The notes below the pieces were generated by a model. That model saw nothing but the letters and a program-made list of their open reading frames with translations, did no database searches and was not told where the DNA came from. This document shows, piece after piece, positions 1 through 11,401 of a stretch of DNA of 64,000 nt (position 1 is the first letter of the stretch; each line of letters opens with the position of its first letter). A program made the position numbers and the translations under genes. This stretch comes from Eutreptiella sp. 'Long Island Sound 2002' (taxonomy: Eukaryota > Euglenozoa > Euglenophyceae > Eutreptiales > Eutreptiaceae): the NCBI GenBank assembly GCA_964036045.1, contig OZ038378.1, forward strand, positions 36,643,228 to 36,707,227, read 5' to 3'.

Positions 1-7
1 GCCTACT

Positions 8-1345
8 GTGGACCAGGCGTTGCTGGCGGCCGCAGATGGGCAACCACAGGCCATGGGAGGCGCAGCCGTCAACCCAGTGTTCGTCAATCCGGTTGGCACA
101 TCCGCAGGTTTCAACCTGAACCACCTGCTGAACCCGTTGCACATGAGGCTTCGAGGGTCAGTAATGAAGCAGCCGAAGTTCTCAGGACACCCAAATTACT
201 GGGCGTCCTTCGAGAGGCAGTTCATGGTGTGGCTGCAGACGGAGAAACTGGACAAGGAACTCTGGATCCTTGGGTGGATGGACTGTTTGACTGGCAAACT
301 CAGGGAAAGTACATATAATCTTTATGTCGAAAGACAGAATCAAGGAGATCCCCTGACTTATGAAGAGCTGTATCGAAGTCTCAAGAAAAAAGGCTCTAGA
401 CTTCCTGAAGATCATTACAGAAACCGTCTGGACAACTTCAGGGGGATCAAGAAATTGTTTCTCGAAGAAATTCAAATTGCAAGGCAAGATTGGGAGTTTT
501 TGGTGCAAGAGGCGGAGAACTCGGGAGAAGGACTTTCTGAAGGCGAAATGAACAAGATCCTCCTGAGCAAGCTCACGCCGGAGACCAAGCAGAAGATCAG
601 GGACTCTCAGGCGGACCAAAAAGTCCTGGGCAACTGGGTTGAAGTCCGAGGATTGCCGGAGACTATGGGAAAAATGGCAGTTCGTGAGTTGCTACACTCT
701 ATCAGTGCTACTGGATGGAAGGACATCACTATTCGTGAGGGCAGATGGAGAGTTGGTTTACATGATTCTGAACAGTCTGAGTTTTTCTGTAGCATGGTGG
801 ATGGCAAAGTGAAGTATAAGGGAACAGTTTTGAAGGTGCGGCCGTGGATCTTCTCGTATGGGGTCGAGCAGATCTGGGACCAACTTGAAAAGTATGCAAA
901 CTTAGAACGCCAGAAGTCACAGGATGCACAAGGCTTCGGAGGCAAGGTCAACGCCGTTGGAGAGAAGGGATGCTCCGTGTGTATTGCCCTTGGAAAGGAA
1001 GGTCAAGCGGCGACTCACACGACCGCAGATCACAGGTGGACGCCCTCAGATCTCAAGACAATTCAGTCCAAAATGGATGGAAAGGGAAATTCTCCCAAAA
1101 TTACCCAGCAGGATGGAGCACGAGATGCTGACCAGCATGGAAGGGGAAGGGGTAAAGGGCAGTCCAAAAGAAAAAACAGAGACTGGACACCAAAAGATTA
1201 CTCGCAGCAAGGCGGAGATCCAAGTGGCTCAAGATGGACCGATGCTGGTGGAAAATCTGGTGGAAAATCTGGTGAAAAAGGTGGAAAAGGCCAAGGAAAG
1301 TCAGGGAATAAAGATGATTCCAAGGTGAATGGCAACCCCCTGTAA
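8..1345 (+). CDS. gag: Gag polyprotein of the Gypsy element
   Basis: This is the structural protein expected to form the particle and bind element RNA. The frame is open to the left edge and begins here with GTG, so the true start is probably outside the window. A Gag-like core with aromatic residues (YWASFERQF near residue 65) leads into a helical charged middle. A candidate zinc site C-x2-C-x11-H-x4-H lies at residues 322-342 and is not a standard CCHC knuckle. The C-terminus is rich in Lys, Gly and Ser, as in nucleic-acid-binding tails. The TAA at 1343 interrupts a frame that continues into the protease, so it is likely a nonsense mutation rather than the natural end. Confidence 0.8.
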   Translation: MDQALLAAADGQPQAMGGAAVNPVFVNPVGTSAGFNLNHLLNPLHMRLRGSVMKQPKFSGHPNYWASFERQFMVWLQTEKLDKELWILGWMDCLTGKLRESTYNLYVERQNQGDPLTYEELYRSLKKKGSRLPEDHYRNRLDNFRGIKKLFLEEIQIARQDWEFLVQEAENSGEGLSEGEMNKILLSKLTPETKQKIRDSQADQKVLGNWVEVRGLPETMGKMAVRELLHSISATGWKDITIREGRWRVGLHDSEQSEFFCSMVDGKVKYKGTVLKVRPWIFSYGVEQIWDQLEKYANLERQKSQDAQGFGGKVNAVGEKGCSVCIALGKEGQAATHTTADHRWTPSDLKTIQSKMDGKGNSPKITQQDGARDADQHGRGRGKGQSKRKNRDWTPKDYSQQGGDPSGSRWTDAGGKSGGKSGEKGGKGQGKSGNKDDSKVNGNPL

Positions 1346-2065
1346 ACGGAGACGCCAGCAAACAAGACCTTCGGCAACAACAAGGATACTGGAGGTCGAG
1401 GCAAGGGCAGATCCAACGAATCCAACCCCAATTCCAACACCTCCAACAACAAAGGCCAAGGAGGTAAGAAGGGTGGTGGTGAAAAGTCATTTGGTGGTCG
1501 TGGACGTGGAAAAGAAGTCAATGCCGTCGAAGCAGGAGAAGAATGGGTTGACGAAGGACAAGTACAGGACGTACAGCCGAACGTCGAAGAAGAATGGCAA
1601 TAGGGAAGCCAACTTGACCCCATTTCCAACACTGGGGTTGAGTGGCAGGAAACAAAGCCCATCAGGGTAGTTGGGGCGGTGGATGGACGCTGCTGGGATC
1701 GGCTAGCGCGCTCCTCCGGCCTCCTGTACCCTGCCTGGGTCCTCAGCACTGTCCGGCGAGGCAAGCAGCGCCAGTTTGTCGGCTGGATCCAGATCAGAAC
1801 TACGGATGGTAAGGTTAAACTTGCCAGATGTCTGATTGACAATGGTTCAGAGGTCAATCTGGTGAGGAAAGGCTTTCTGCAGGAGGATGAGGCGAAGATG
1901 TCCTCGACACCTGTCCAGCTGGAGGGAGTCAGCGGACATCGCCTTGACAGTGGCGACAGAGAGGCAGAATTGGCGGTCAGATTGGTGAAACAATCTGTGT
2001 GGAGCGTGGAAGAGACGGTCACGGAGGAGTGGTTTGCTGGAAAGATCTCTGTGAAGCCAGCATAA
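1346..2065 (+). pseudogene. Gag tail and retroviral-type aspartic protease, N-terminal part
   Basis: It continues the gag frame after the TAA at 1343 and is broken again by TAG at 1601. The segment 1346-1600 is a Gly/Asn/Lys-rich spacer. From 1679 there is a retropepsin-like fold with the active-site motif LIDNGSEVNLV (catalytic Asp codon 1838-1840), Asn replacing the usual Thr or Ser. The frame closes at 2065, but the protease continues in another frame (YDLFLGQPWL, about 2065-2100). The shift cuts a domain, so an indel is more likely than programmed frameshifting. Confidence 0.8.
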
Positions 2066-3684
2066 AGTATGATTTATTTTTGGGTCAACCATGGCTTCAC
2101 GCTCACCGTGTGTCGCCCATGGGACACAGGACATGCTTCCTCCAGGATCCGTCGACCAGCGACCCGTCTGACCTGTATTATCTGCACCCATATACCAAGA
2201 GTATCCACCAATTCAAGGAGCGAAATAAGCTGCATATTCAGCAAGATGGGCAGGAATGGACAGGGAATCAAGAAGAATTCGAAGAGAGAAAGGTGGAATC
2301 ATTGAACTGCAAGAAGTGGAAGTCAGTTTGCTATCGTGTAGTCGACAAATGGCGGGACATTCTGGTGGATTATTTCGAAAGGAACCACAATTTTCGTCCT
2401 CAAGTTGATGCCTTTGCAAACAAGAAGAATAAAAGATTTCCGAAGTTCTACGACGATGCCTGGAGTCAGGACTGGTCTGAACCACTTTGGATCAATCCGC
2501 CCTTCGACGTTTTTCCTCGTGTGGTGCAGAAGCTGAAGCAATCCGGCGCAAAGGCGATTTTAATTGTCCCCAATTGGCCAGAACAAGAGTGGTTCAAGGA
2601 CATTATGGACATTTCAATCGACATTGTCGAGCTACCTCGCAAAGGAGTGAAGCTGTATTGCGAAGACAATGGCAAGCCTTTGCCACAGCGTTCGTGGAGC
2701 ACGTTGGCGTGCTTAGTTGACAGGAATCTGGGAGATTACTGGCAAGATGACAGTGAAATGGGAACAGAAGAGGTCATCTCAAATTCCTCAAGAATCGAGG
2801 AAATTGAGGTGGATGAAGACGACCGAGAGCGGAATCCCGACGTATCGTCGCGGAAGAAGGGAAGGACAATCGGCGTCCCTCAAGAGAACGCCTCCATCCA
2901 TTACAATTCGTCCCCATCAGACAAGAATCAAGCCAAAAATGTCAAGATTTCAAGCAAGAATGATGACAAATCTCCAAGAATCTCGCCTGAATTGACAGGA
3001 ATGAAGCTGAATTCGTCCGACCATCCCTTCAAGACATTCGTGGACCCCTTTGATTGGTGGGATCCCACGGAGGAGCGAGCTCAGGTGAGCTTCATCCGCC
3101 AACAATGCGACGAAGAAGTTTGGAATGAAGTGGCCAAGAATATGAGACCACGACCAACAATTCGCAAATTGGTGGACATAATGTCGGTGATTAAATGTCG
3201 GAATCAGGTCGACGGAGACAAGATATCTGCAAGAAGGGACGCAGTGTTCGAAGATTATCAAGATGACGTGCTGAGTGGGAAGTTGTGGAAAAACCCCCCA
3301 ATTCGATGTGAAAATGGGGAAGCCAAGATTGACATAATCGAAGGCTCAAAGGTGCACAAACAACGTCCATTTTATCTACACGGCACCAAAGCAGATGCCC
3401 TGCGAAAGATTATTGAGCGCAATCTCCATGAGTTCGGTTGGTTGGAGGGCTGCATGAGTTCTGAGTGGTGTTCAGCACCATTTACTGTGCCAAAACCCCC
3501 ACCTGCTGACCAATCCAGCATAGATGCTTGGCGTCTATCAGTGGATTACAGAGCCCTGAACGCCGCCACGGTACCTGACGCGCATCCCCTTCCTTTAATC
3601 GAGAAGGAGATCGCCGCGAGAGCCAAAGGGAAGCTCTTTACTGTGTTGGATTTGCGCCATGGCTTTCATCAGATGCCCCTTTGA
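1999..3684 (+). pseudogene. pol: Pol, first part: protease end, Dam-like domain, start of reverse transcriptase
   Basis: The real sequence starts near 2056 with the protease C-terminal motif LFLGQPWL. At 2395-2730 comes a segment resembling phage-type Dam N6-adenine methyltransferases: a DAFA-type strand, a SQDW turn, the catalytic-type motif WINPPF (2488-2505) and a following strand ending in VPNWPEQEWF. A charged linker follows (2740-3230). Then RT fingers and palm begin (WRLSVDYRALNA, FTVLDLRHGFHQMPL). TGA at 3682-3684 interrupts RT, which resumes in the same frame. Whether the Dam-like segment binds S-adenosylmethionine is unknown; I see no clear glycine-rich motif I. Confidence 0.88.
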
Positions 3685-3699
3685 AAGGAGGATAGGCAT

Positions 3700-5709
3700 T
3701 TGACGGCAATGTGCACGCCCTGTCGCACTGTCGAGCGGACGGTACTGCCGATGGGTCTGAAGAATGCGCCGTCGATGTTCCAGAAGATGATGGAGACTAT
3801 TTTATTTCAAAAGCACAAGTCTCTGGATTTACAAGAATTCTGCAGCATCTACATTGACGACTTTCTGATTGCCACGCCGTTGAGAAAAAACTTTGATGAG
3901 TGCCTGAAGTTGCACGAAGAACAAGTCCGTAAAGTTCTCGAAGTCTTTCGACAAGAGAAGCTCGTGTGTGGACCCAAGAAGGGCAAAATGTTCCTCCAGA
4001 GTGTGGAATTTTGTGGCTCTGTCTATGAAGATGGGACAAGAAGACCAGCCCCAGGAAAAATGGCTGCCCTGCAGCTCTGGGAAAGGCCTAAAACCATCAC
4101 GCAGCTTCGTGCCTTTTTAGGCTGCTGCAATTATTACCACAAGTTCCTTCCTCTCTACGCCAAGTTCTCTGGTCCATTGACAGAGTTACTCAAGGTTGGC
4201 AAAAAAGAAAGAAAGAAGGGATCTCAAGTCAAGCTCAAGTGGACGCCAGAATGTGAAGAGGCCTTTACTGGTCTCGAGGAAGCACTGGCAAATGTGGTTA
4301 CATTAAAGACTCCGTGGTTGGATGGAAGACCTTTTTATATTCGTACAGACGCCAGTCGTTACGCCATTGGTGCTACGATTGAACAAGTTGATGACGAAGG
4401 TCACCATCATCCACTGGCTTTCTGGTCTCGCAAGCTTACAACAAGACAGCAAAATTGGAGTCCAAGGGAACAAGAAGCCTACGCAAACCTCTGTGCCTTA
4501 CGGCGTTATGAAGGTTGGATCTTGGGCCATGGCGTTGAGGTATTGACTGACCACAAGTCACTGGAGAGCTGGAGGACAGAACATGTCGATACCCCTGGTG
4601 GACCAGCTGGGAGAAGAGGCCGTTGGCATGAAACTCTCAGCAGATTTGACCTCCATGTGACTTACATTCCGGGCCGCTACAATACAGTGGCGGACGCCCT
4701 GAGTCGCTGGGCCTACCCAGCCTCAGAGGTTTACTCTGAAGTGAGTTTCCATGGGACAGCGACGGATAAAGCTGAAGTGATCGAGTTTGATAAGGAGGAA
4801 CAAGCACTGATCAAGAAACATTGTCTCCAATGTTCGATTAAAAATCGGATGAAGGTGGATTTGGTCAGATGCAAGGAGATTACCAAGGCAGATCAGACTG
4901 CAGGAGTTAACTCTGACTCTGAGTCGTTGCTGCCACTCCTGAATGTGTTTCCTCTGACGAGATCCAAGTCGAAATCCACGCTCCCTCCACAACAAAAGGA
5001 CAAGGAAACTTCCTTCCTCTATGTGGATTGGACGAAGATGTACAAGGAGGACAGGTTCTTTGGGTCTGTATACCACAAGTTGAGAGGGGAAAAGCCTTAC
5101 GACTCTGAAGAGACGACTGATTCCAAAATCCAAGGCGACAGGTCCTTTTGGCAAGGACGGATTTGTGTGCCTGATTGTCTGATTGACCAATATGTCAAAC
5201 ATTGGCATCGGAATGAGACAGCCCACACACATTGTCGTGTTCTGAAGCAGGAGCTACGACACAGAGTGTACACACGGGACCTCAAGAGTGCCTGTGAACG
5301 AGTTGCCAAAGGATGCAAGCAATGTCAGGCGACCATCCCCAAGAATCAAAAGGCAGAAGGATTACTGAAGGGATTACCAATTCCTGAGAGGCTGTTCAAC
5401 AAGGTGACGGCGGATGTCTTCGAGTTGGGACAAATCCAAGAGGAATGTCTCTACACGAGGAAGCCCATTGATGGGGTTTTGTTAATTCAAGACCGCCACA
5501 GTGGCTACATCCAGGTCCTCCCTTGCAACACGAAGCATCTCACCTCTGAAATGGCTGCCAAGTGGACTGCAAGTCAGTGGATGAGTAACTGGGATGTGCC
5601 CAGTGAAATTCTGACGGAAAGTGGGAAGGAGTTCATTGGGACTTGGTGGGAGAACATGTGTGCTCTATTCGGAGTTCATCATCTTCGTGCCCGAGTCTAC
5701 GACCATTGA
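3700..5709 (+). pseudogene. pol: Pol, second part: reverse transcriptase, RNase H, integrase
   Basis: It is in the same frame as the preceding segment. RT continues with LPMGLKNAPSMFQ and the catalytic YIDD (3850-3861), then the thumb (LRAFLGCCNYYHKFL). RNase H follows with TDAS near 4348, the SPREQEAY glutamate, a LTDHKSLE aspartate and TVADALSRW. Integrase has an HHCC-type zinc region (HWHRNETAHTHC ... CKQC) and the core beginning VTADVFEL. The second core aspartate appears as Glu in LTESGKEF (codon 5617-5619), which may impair catalysis. TGA at 5707 separates this from the AERAGR segment that carries the third acidic residue. Confidence 0.92.
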
Positions 5710-5790
5710 GCTCTCCCTGCTGAACGCGCTGGAAGAATTCTTATCAACATTCTGAGAAAATTCCTGGCTACTGAAAAAGACTACAATTGG

Positions 5791-6582
5791 TTGGAGACAA
5801 TTTACTGTGTCTTGAGGAGATACCATCGCACCAAAAATTACACTGGATTAAGTCCGAATGACCTTGTTTTTGGTCGTGAAAAGATGGGTCCAGGACCAGT
5901 GATGTATCATCCAAGGCAGTGCTACGACGCCTCGCAATGGTTTGAGAGGATCAAGGATTTAGAGTCCAAGTGGATCCAAGCCAAAGTGGAGAGTCAAGCA
6001 GATTGGTTGAATTTCAAAAATAAGTCGAGAACGCAAGGAAAACCCTTCGAGAAAGGCCAGCAAGTTTGGCTTCGTAAGTCAGACGAGACCTTGAAGGACA
6101 ACAACAAATTGTTACCTTTGTGGGATGGCCCATTCCAAGTCAGTGGTCAACTAAGTGAGACTACATTCAACATTGAAATTGAGCTAGGCAGGCATCAAGA
6201 AGTACATCGTGACCGTTTGAAGGCCGAAGTACCCTGCCCCAAAGGAAGGTTCAAGCCTCTCTATTGGACTTCGAAGTACCTGAGCGACAGGAAGATGGTC
6301 ACCAGCAGTTTTGAGTTGGAGAAGATCCTTGATTACAAGAAAAATGCTCGAAACAAGTGGTACTTTCTGTGCAGATGGAAAGGGTTCGGTCCAGAAGAAG
6401 ACAAATGGGAGCCAGCGTCAAGTTTTATCCATGGGTATACGGACACTTTCATCAAGTTCCTGAAGAAGCACCCTGAGATTGACAGTGAGCTCTCGCTGAT
6501 CAAAGATTGTGTCACCAAGGAGGACTTACAAGCACAAGAAGAAACTCCAATTGTGGCAGAATCCATTCGAGACAAGATCTGA
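5791..6582 (+). CDS. pol: Pol, third part: integrase C-terminus with GPF module and chromodomain
   Basis: The same frame reads from just after the TGA at 5707; the first Met is at 5791. It holds the end of the integrase core, a helical segment, the GPY/F-type module LWDGPFQV near 6118-6141, and a C-terminal chromodomain (about 6307-6480) with aromatic cage candidates in KWYFLCRWKGFG and a following EEDKWEP. Chromodomains in this position define chromoviruses and are known to steer integration to marked chromatin. The ORF ends with TGA at 6580. Confidence 0.9.
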   Translation: METIYCVLRRYHRTKNYTGLSPNDLVFGREKMGPGPVMYHPRQCYDASQWFERIKDLESKWIQAKVESQADWLNFKNKSRTQGKPFEKGQQVWLRKSDETLKDNNKLLPLWDGPFQVSGQLSETTFNIEIELGRHQEVHRDRLKAEVPCPKGRFKPLYWTSKYLSDRKMVTSSFELEKILDYKKNARNKWYFLCRWKGFGPEEDKWEPASSFIHGYTDTFIKFLKKHPEIDSELSLIKDCVTKEDLQAQEETPIVAESIRDKI

Positions 6583-7906
6583 TCGCCGAAACTCTCCAAA
6601 AGGTTTACGGTCTACATATACCCTGGGCAGGGGGACAAGACAGTCTTGACGCATCGTGTATGTGGTTCGATGAACAGATGATGGGACATTCTGGGGTCAT
6701 CCTGGTCATTCCATCCATCATTCCCATCATGGCTCATCATGTGAATCATGTGCTTCATTGTAGATGATCTCCATCGGAAGTTCCGAAAGGCCTTTATCCT
6801 CAACCACGACGACACTGTATTGTTTTGCTGTCGACGGGACCCCTCTACTCGCCTTGGGAAGGACTCGTTCGAGTTCGTGCTCATTACAGAGATTCTGGCA
6901 CATGACTGAGTCTGATCCATTTCATGTGTTTCACGGATCTGCTGAGAATGTCATTTGAATCAGCTCTTACATTGAGACTGTTGGTTTGTTTTTCAATCGA
7001 CCACTGTTGAAGGGCTTATATAGACCAAGTGACAATGATGGTGTTCTTACTTGTGTCGACTCGCTGTTCATCTGTGGATTGTGTTGGAATCCCCCTCAGA
7101 ATCAGCTCAATTTTGGCAAATTCCTGGTACCAAGCACTGGATGCTTATACATGCTGGGACTATAATGAGTCAATTAGCCCTTCTGGCTCATACTGGATGA
7201 AACATGAAGCCCTGGAGACGATACTGACAGTGTGGTTGCTCTCACTGGGTTTTCTTGGCTATCATTACTCTTGCATGATTGAATTTCCATCATGGGATTC
7301 ATCATCATCATGAGGATTTGACCTGGATTGGCTATGAATGAGAACTGGATTTCCGTTCAGCACTACACACAGTGTCTATCGACAATGAATTGGACCTATA
7401 TCGGCTTGCTGTGAACTTCGTCGTCTTCAATCTGTGTGCGATTCACTGATTTCGGTCCCAATTCAGTCACATTTTGTACCATAATCTGGCATCTGGTCTC
7501 ATGGCTACAAATGACACAAACCAGTTTCACATATCTTGGACTCCGTGAAGGGATACCCTATTTTTTGGACGCTCGACGACATGGCGACACTCGTTTTCTG
7601 TTTTCTGGCAGTGGAATTTCAGATCCAGATAACATCATGGATCATGGATCTTGATCATGCATGTACATTCTTCACTCAGACTTTCAATTTTCGAATTTTC
7701 GAGCTTGAAGGGAGCTTTTTCTGTGTGCCCTAAGGTACCTATGCGTTTCATTCAAGTCGATGGCCATCACGAAGCACAGATCTCAGCACAATTTTGCTCA
7801 ACTCAGCTCATTTCCTCACATTTTGTCATAGATTAGTCGGTTTTTGGTCACTTTAGCCGTTTCGTTCACTTCGCTTGACCCAGCCTGACATACTGGCGTA
7901 TGTTTT
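6583..7906 (+). other. Non-coding 3' internal region of the Gypsy element
   Basis: About 1.3 kb lies between the pol stop and the polypurine tract. Open frames here are short and show no recognisable motif. The base composition resembles the coding part of the element rather than the C-rich DNA downstream. I see no additional gene such as an env-like ORF. Confidence 0.6.
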
Positions 7907-7917
7907 CAGAGGGGGAG
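7907..7917 (+). promoter_or_regulatory. Polypurine tract priming plus-strand synthesis
   Basis: CAGAGGGGGAG sits directly before the LTR start TGTAAC, the position of the RNase H-resistant plus-strand primer in LTR retrotransposons. Confidence 0.75.
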
Positions 7918-8398
7918 TGTAACGGCAGCAGTGACATCACTCAATTTATACATCAATGTGATCAGAAGTCCAATGATTCCCAGATGTATATTAGTGCAGT
8001 AAATTGTCCGTTCTGTTTCATGTTTTCCGTTCGCCGCCAGATGTCGCCTGTGAGCGCGCGTTGAGTCGCATTTGTCTTTCGTGATTTCCCAATCGGATTT
8101 ATTTAAATTATTTCGAATGATTTCACGTTGTGTCATTATGTGCGATGAATGAGCATTGACATTCTATGTCTGCTCCATTTTTGGAGACCGGGTTTTCTGA
8201 CTATTCATATTCCACCATGGAGTTCACTGGACTTACAACTGCTTCGCACATGTCGCTCCCAGAGGCTGGATATGGGTCTGAAGAGGGTCATGTGGGTTCG
8301 GAGATATCAGGGGCAGTGTCGGGCGTTGCGACCCCTGGGGCATCAAGGCTACAGGCTTCGCAGTTACAAGAAAGATCAACCACTATGCAGCGGTTACA
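7918..8398 (+). repeat. 3' LTR of the Gypsy element
   Basis: It begins TGTAAC immediately after the polypurine tract and is predicted to end at 8398 with GTTACA, the exact inverted complement. Base composition changes sharply there to C-rich DNA. Another GTTACA at 8363-8368 is an alternative end. An A/T-rich stretch at 8096-8112 could hold the promoter. The left LTR and target duplication are outside the window, so the end is not proved; the right-hand duplication would begin CCGTG. Confidence 0.62.
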
Positions 8399-11128
8399 CC
8401 GTGACCAAGTCATGGGCAGCACACGGGGGCTGGCCCACCTCCATACCCACCCGCGCCATCCGAGCGGCATGGCCCCACTATGGGGACGCCATAGGGGATG
8501 AGGTGAAAGCGGCCTACACCAGACACACCGCCCTCCTCCTTCACCGCATGACCCAGAACCACTCACCGGAGGTCCGCGAGGTTCACCACAATCCGCCTCC
8601 AAGACGCACAACGGGCCGGCAACACATGCCCGCGCTGGGTTCTCCACCAAACAGGCACGCCCAGCAACATGAACACGCACCTGTGGAACCACCTGCAGCT
8701 TCTCCTCCCATCCCCACACCACGCCATACTCACCAACCACACGTGCCCAGAGGAAGGGCCTCTAGCGGTCCTCTGCAAGGACCTCCACCATCACCCCAAG
8801 GGCACCATCCACACCATAGACCTTGTCGGGGCCTCCATCACCGTAGTATACGTCACCCTCCCCCAGATGCGGGTCGTACACCACAGCGGGCACACCACAC
8901 CCCCTTTCTACAGCTTTCCAAATGGCCTCAATACCGCCTCTTCCACCAGTACCTCACGCAGACGGCACGAGCAGCGGGACATACTCTGCCGGGAAGCAAA
9001 GACAGGCGAGCAGCCTACCGTGATTTCAAAGAGAAACACCCCCAACCCATCCCAGCAACACCGCCCTACGCACCCATCGGCTCGAAACACGAACCCGTCC
9101 CCCCGATGACGGGCCCAGTCACACCAGTAACCCTACTACTGGCCCCGAATGAAGCCAAACCCACGCAGACCACAGTCATCCACCACGATGAAAAATGGCG
9201 CATACCGAAACACCACATGACCGCCCGAGACCTACCACGGGTCCCCCATGACTCCCAGAGCATGCCACGCACATATGGGGCCTGTGACCCCGAGGCACCA
9301 ACCACACCATGGCCCGTACTACACCTCATAGCACGCCACCACACCCACCCCACAACCCACCTACCACCAGAAGCCTACGCATGGGTAGCCCCATGGTTCC
9401 ACCGCACCGACACCAACCCCACGGTAGCGTGGAACCCCGACCACGCGCCCAAATGGCTCTTCACCACTACACCCACCTGGCCCCGCCCCGACCCGGCAGG
9501 GGTCGCCATCCGTTACAGCATGTACGAACCAGGCAGAACGGGCAAGCACGAGCACCCCTACTATCCGCTTCACCACTCCTGCAGCAACTCCGGAGCACCG
9601 AACACAAACCCTCACATGCCACGACCTAAACCCAGACACAGCTTACATCCTCCACTACATCTACTCCTACCCCAAACAAGGACAGCCGGAGCAGGGACTC
9701 ATAGCCATGTCCCCCCAAGCGAAACACATCATCTCCAAAGGAATAAGGGTGTACCCTACCCCCATCCTGCAGCCCACAACCCCAGTAGCCCGCCTCACCA
9801 CGGGCCTTGCCATATACGCCTACCTGCCCATGAACCCATGCCGCCTCCCACAACCATCACCGGCGGACCGGCTCTTCTTCACCGACGCCTCAGGCGAATC
9901 CACCCTCACGCCCATCACCGGGGGGGCCACCCTGCAGGTAACCCACACCGGGGGACACTACCACATGGACCACCACACGGGCCATACCACCTACGGGGCC
10001 TCCTCCCACGGGGAGCTAGGGGCCATGGCCGACGCCATCCCCGAGATCGCGGCCCACCTACCTGCCCACCTCCCGCACATCGTCCGGGTCTGGTTCGTGG
10101 TAGACGCCACTGTCGACACACACCTGCTCCTCCGCATAGCAAGGCAACCACTTCACAAAGCCACCGCGACGAGCCTCGGCACCGAGGCACTGCTGCTCTG
10201 GAAAGCCCTTCGCAGCCTTCCCCCCTACGTGCAACTCCACATGGTGAAACAAGAGTCCCACCGACACCAATATGGAAATGGTAAGGTCCAACACCAGGCA
10301 GTACACGAGCGCACAACGCACCTATCAACCCTCCAGATCCCTGACCTCGGCGGAAGCCACACACACCTCCAACACATACCCCCCGTACCCGAGCCCCATC
10401 AGACCCCGGACTCGGTACCAGAGGACGCCCCCTATTCCTCCCACGACAGAGCATACCACTACCCTAACCCCATCCAACATCTCGCCCGCGTGCTCGGCGA
10501 CGCAGACAGCCGGGGGCACATCCAGGAGCTCCAGGACAGACTGCAAGTCCCCCTCTACCACTCAGCTCTGTGCCCAGCAAACGTCCCAGCCCACCTCCAA
10601 AAGCGACGCATCCAGCTCCACAGGGAGCAACTACCATTCCTCACCTGGGTCGCCAGATGGCTCGCCCGCAAGCACATCCACGTCCCCGAAGAACACACCT
10701 GTTGCCCATGCAACCACACCACCCCGGAGGACTGGGAACACTTCAAGAAATGCCCCCTCCATACAGGCAGGGACACGCTAGTGGGCTGGTCCCTGGCGGA
10801 AACCCTACGACAACACGAAGGATGGCCAACCCACTTCCACGCACACCAGGCCACCGAACACCTCATCCGGGATCCCCTGGTCAAGGAAACCACCATGAGA
10901 GGGGCGGTGACACAGGCCCTGCACCGACACCTCACCAAACACACGGAAAGCCCCATGGAGGCAGCAGCGCACCCCCAGCTAGAAGCAGTCCGCAAAGCAG
11001 CGGCTAAAATGGTACACCGCAAATACTTCTTGTTAACACACGCGGAGCAACTCACCGACCCCACCGCCAGGGAAAACATGCAGCGTCTCATCCATTACCA
11101 TGCCGTGCATGACCCAGACGTCCGCTAA
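8399..11128 (+). pseudogene. Retroelement-like protein with RNase H and C-terminal zinc site, frameshifted
   Basis: Coherent protein sequence hops between two frames: about 8399-8590, 8590-8900, 8900-9590 and 9590-11128. The last part holds an RNase H fold: FFTDASG (Asp 9884), SSHGELGAMADAI (Glu 10013), VWFVVDATVDTHLL (Asp 10103) and a GNG near 10273, where the usual fourth Asp reads as Gln. A CCPC...H...C zinc-type site follows near 10700-10760, as in the C-termini of many LINE polymerases. No reverse transcriptase motif is visible; it may lie to the left, beyond the inserted Gypsy element. The TAA at 11126 is in frame with further open sequence leading to the Ulp1-like region. The shifts could be decay or errors in C-runs. 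Confidence 0.6.
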
Positions 11129-11401
11129 CCCACTCCGCGCCCCGCACGCGCCCCCATCTCCATCCGCAGGCCTCCACGACACCACCACAGCGCCCTGAAG
11201 CCCATCTCTCACCCAATAAGCCACCCGGAAACGCCCAGCCTGGCCAAGCCCTGCCAGGGCCAACCATACGTCGAAGTAGACGCGCAAGACCCCGGCAACC
11301 CATCCAGCCCACCCCCCCGGACCCGGGGCACCCTCCCCTCACACCGGCCACCATCCGCGACCCCAACCTCCTCCGAGCAACCCTCCAAGGCAGGGCCCTG
11401 A

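Larger units (their letters stand above)
1..8398 (+). mobile_element. Ty3/Gypsy chromovirus LTR retrotransposon, 5' end outside window
   Basis: Gag, aspartic protease, reverse transcriptase, RNase H, integrase and chromodomain follow in the Ty3/Gypsy order on one strand, then a polypurine tract and a 3' LTR. The 5' LTR and primer binding site lie left of the window. The copy is decayed: it has four in-frame stops (1343, 1601, 3682, 5707) and one frame change near 2060, inside the protease. It appears to have inserted into the C-rich element that continues after 8398. A Dam-like methyltransferase domain between protease and RT is unusual. Confidence 0.93.

Noticed and set aside
1999-2065. Programmed frameshift between gag-protease and pol
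   Set aside because: The frame change falls inside the protease domain, not between domains, and no slippery site with a downstream structure was evident; an indel is simpler.
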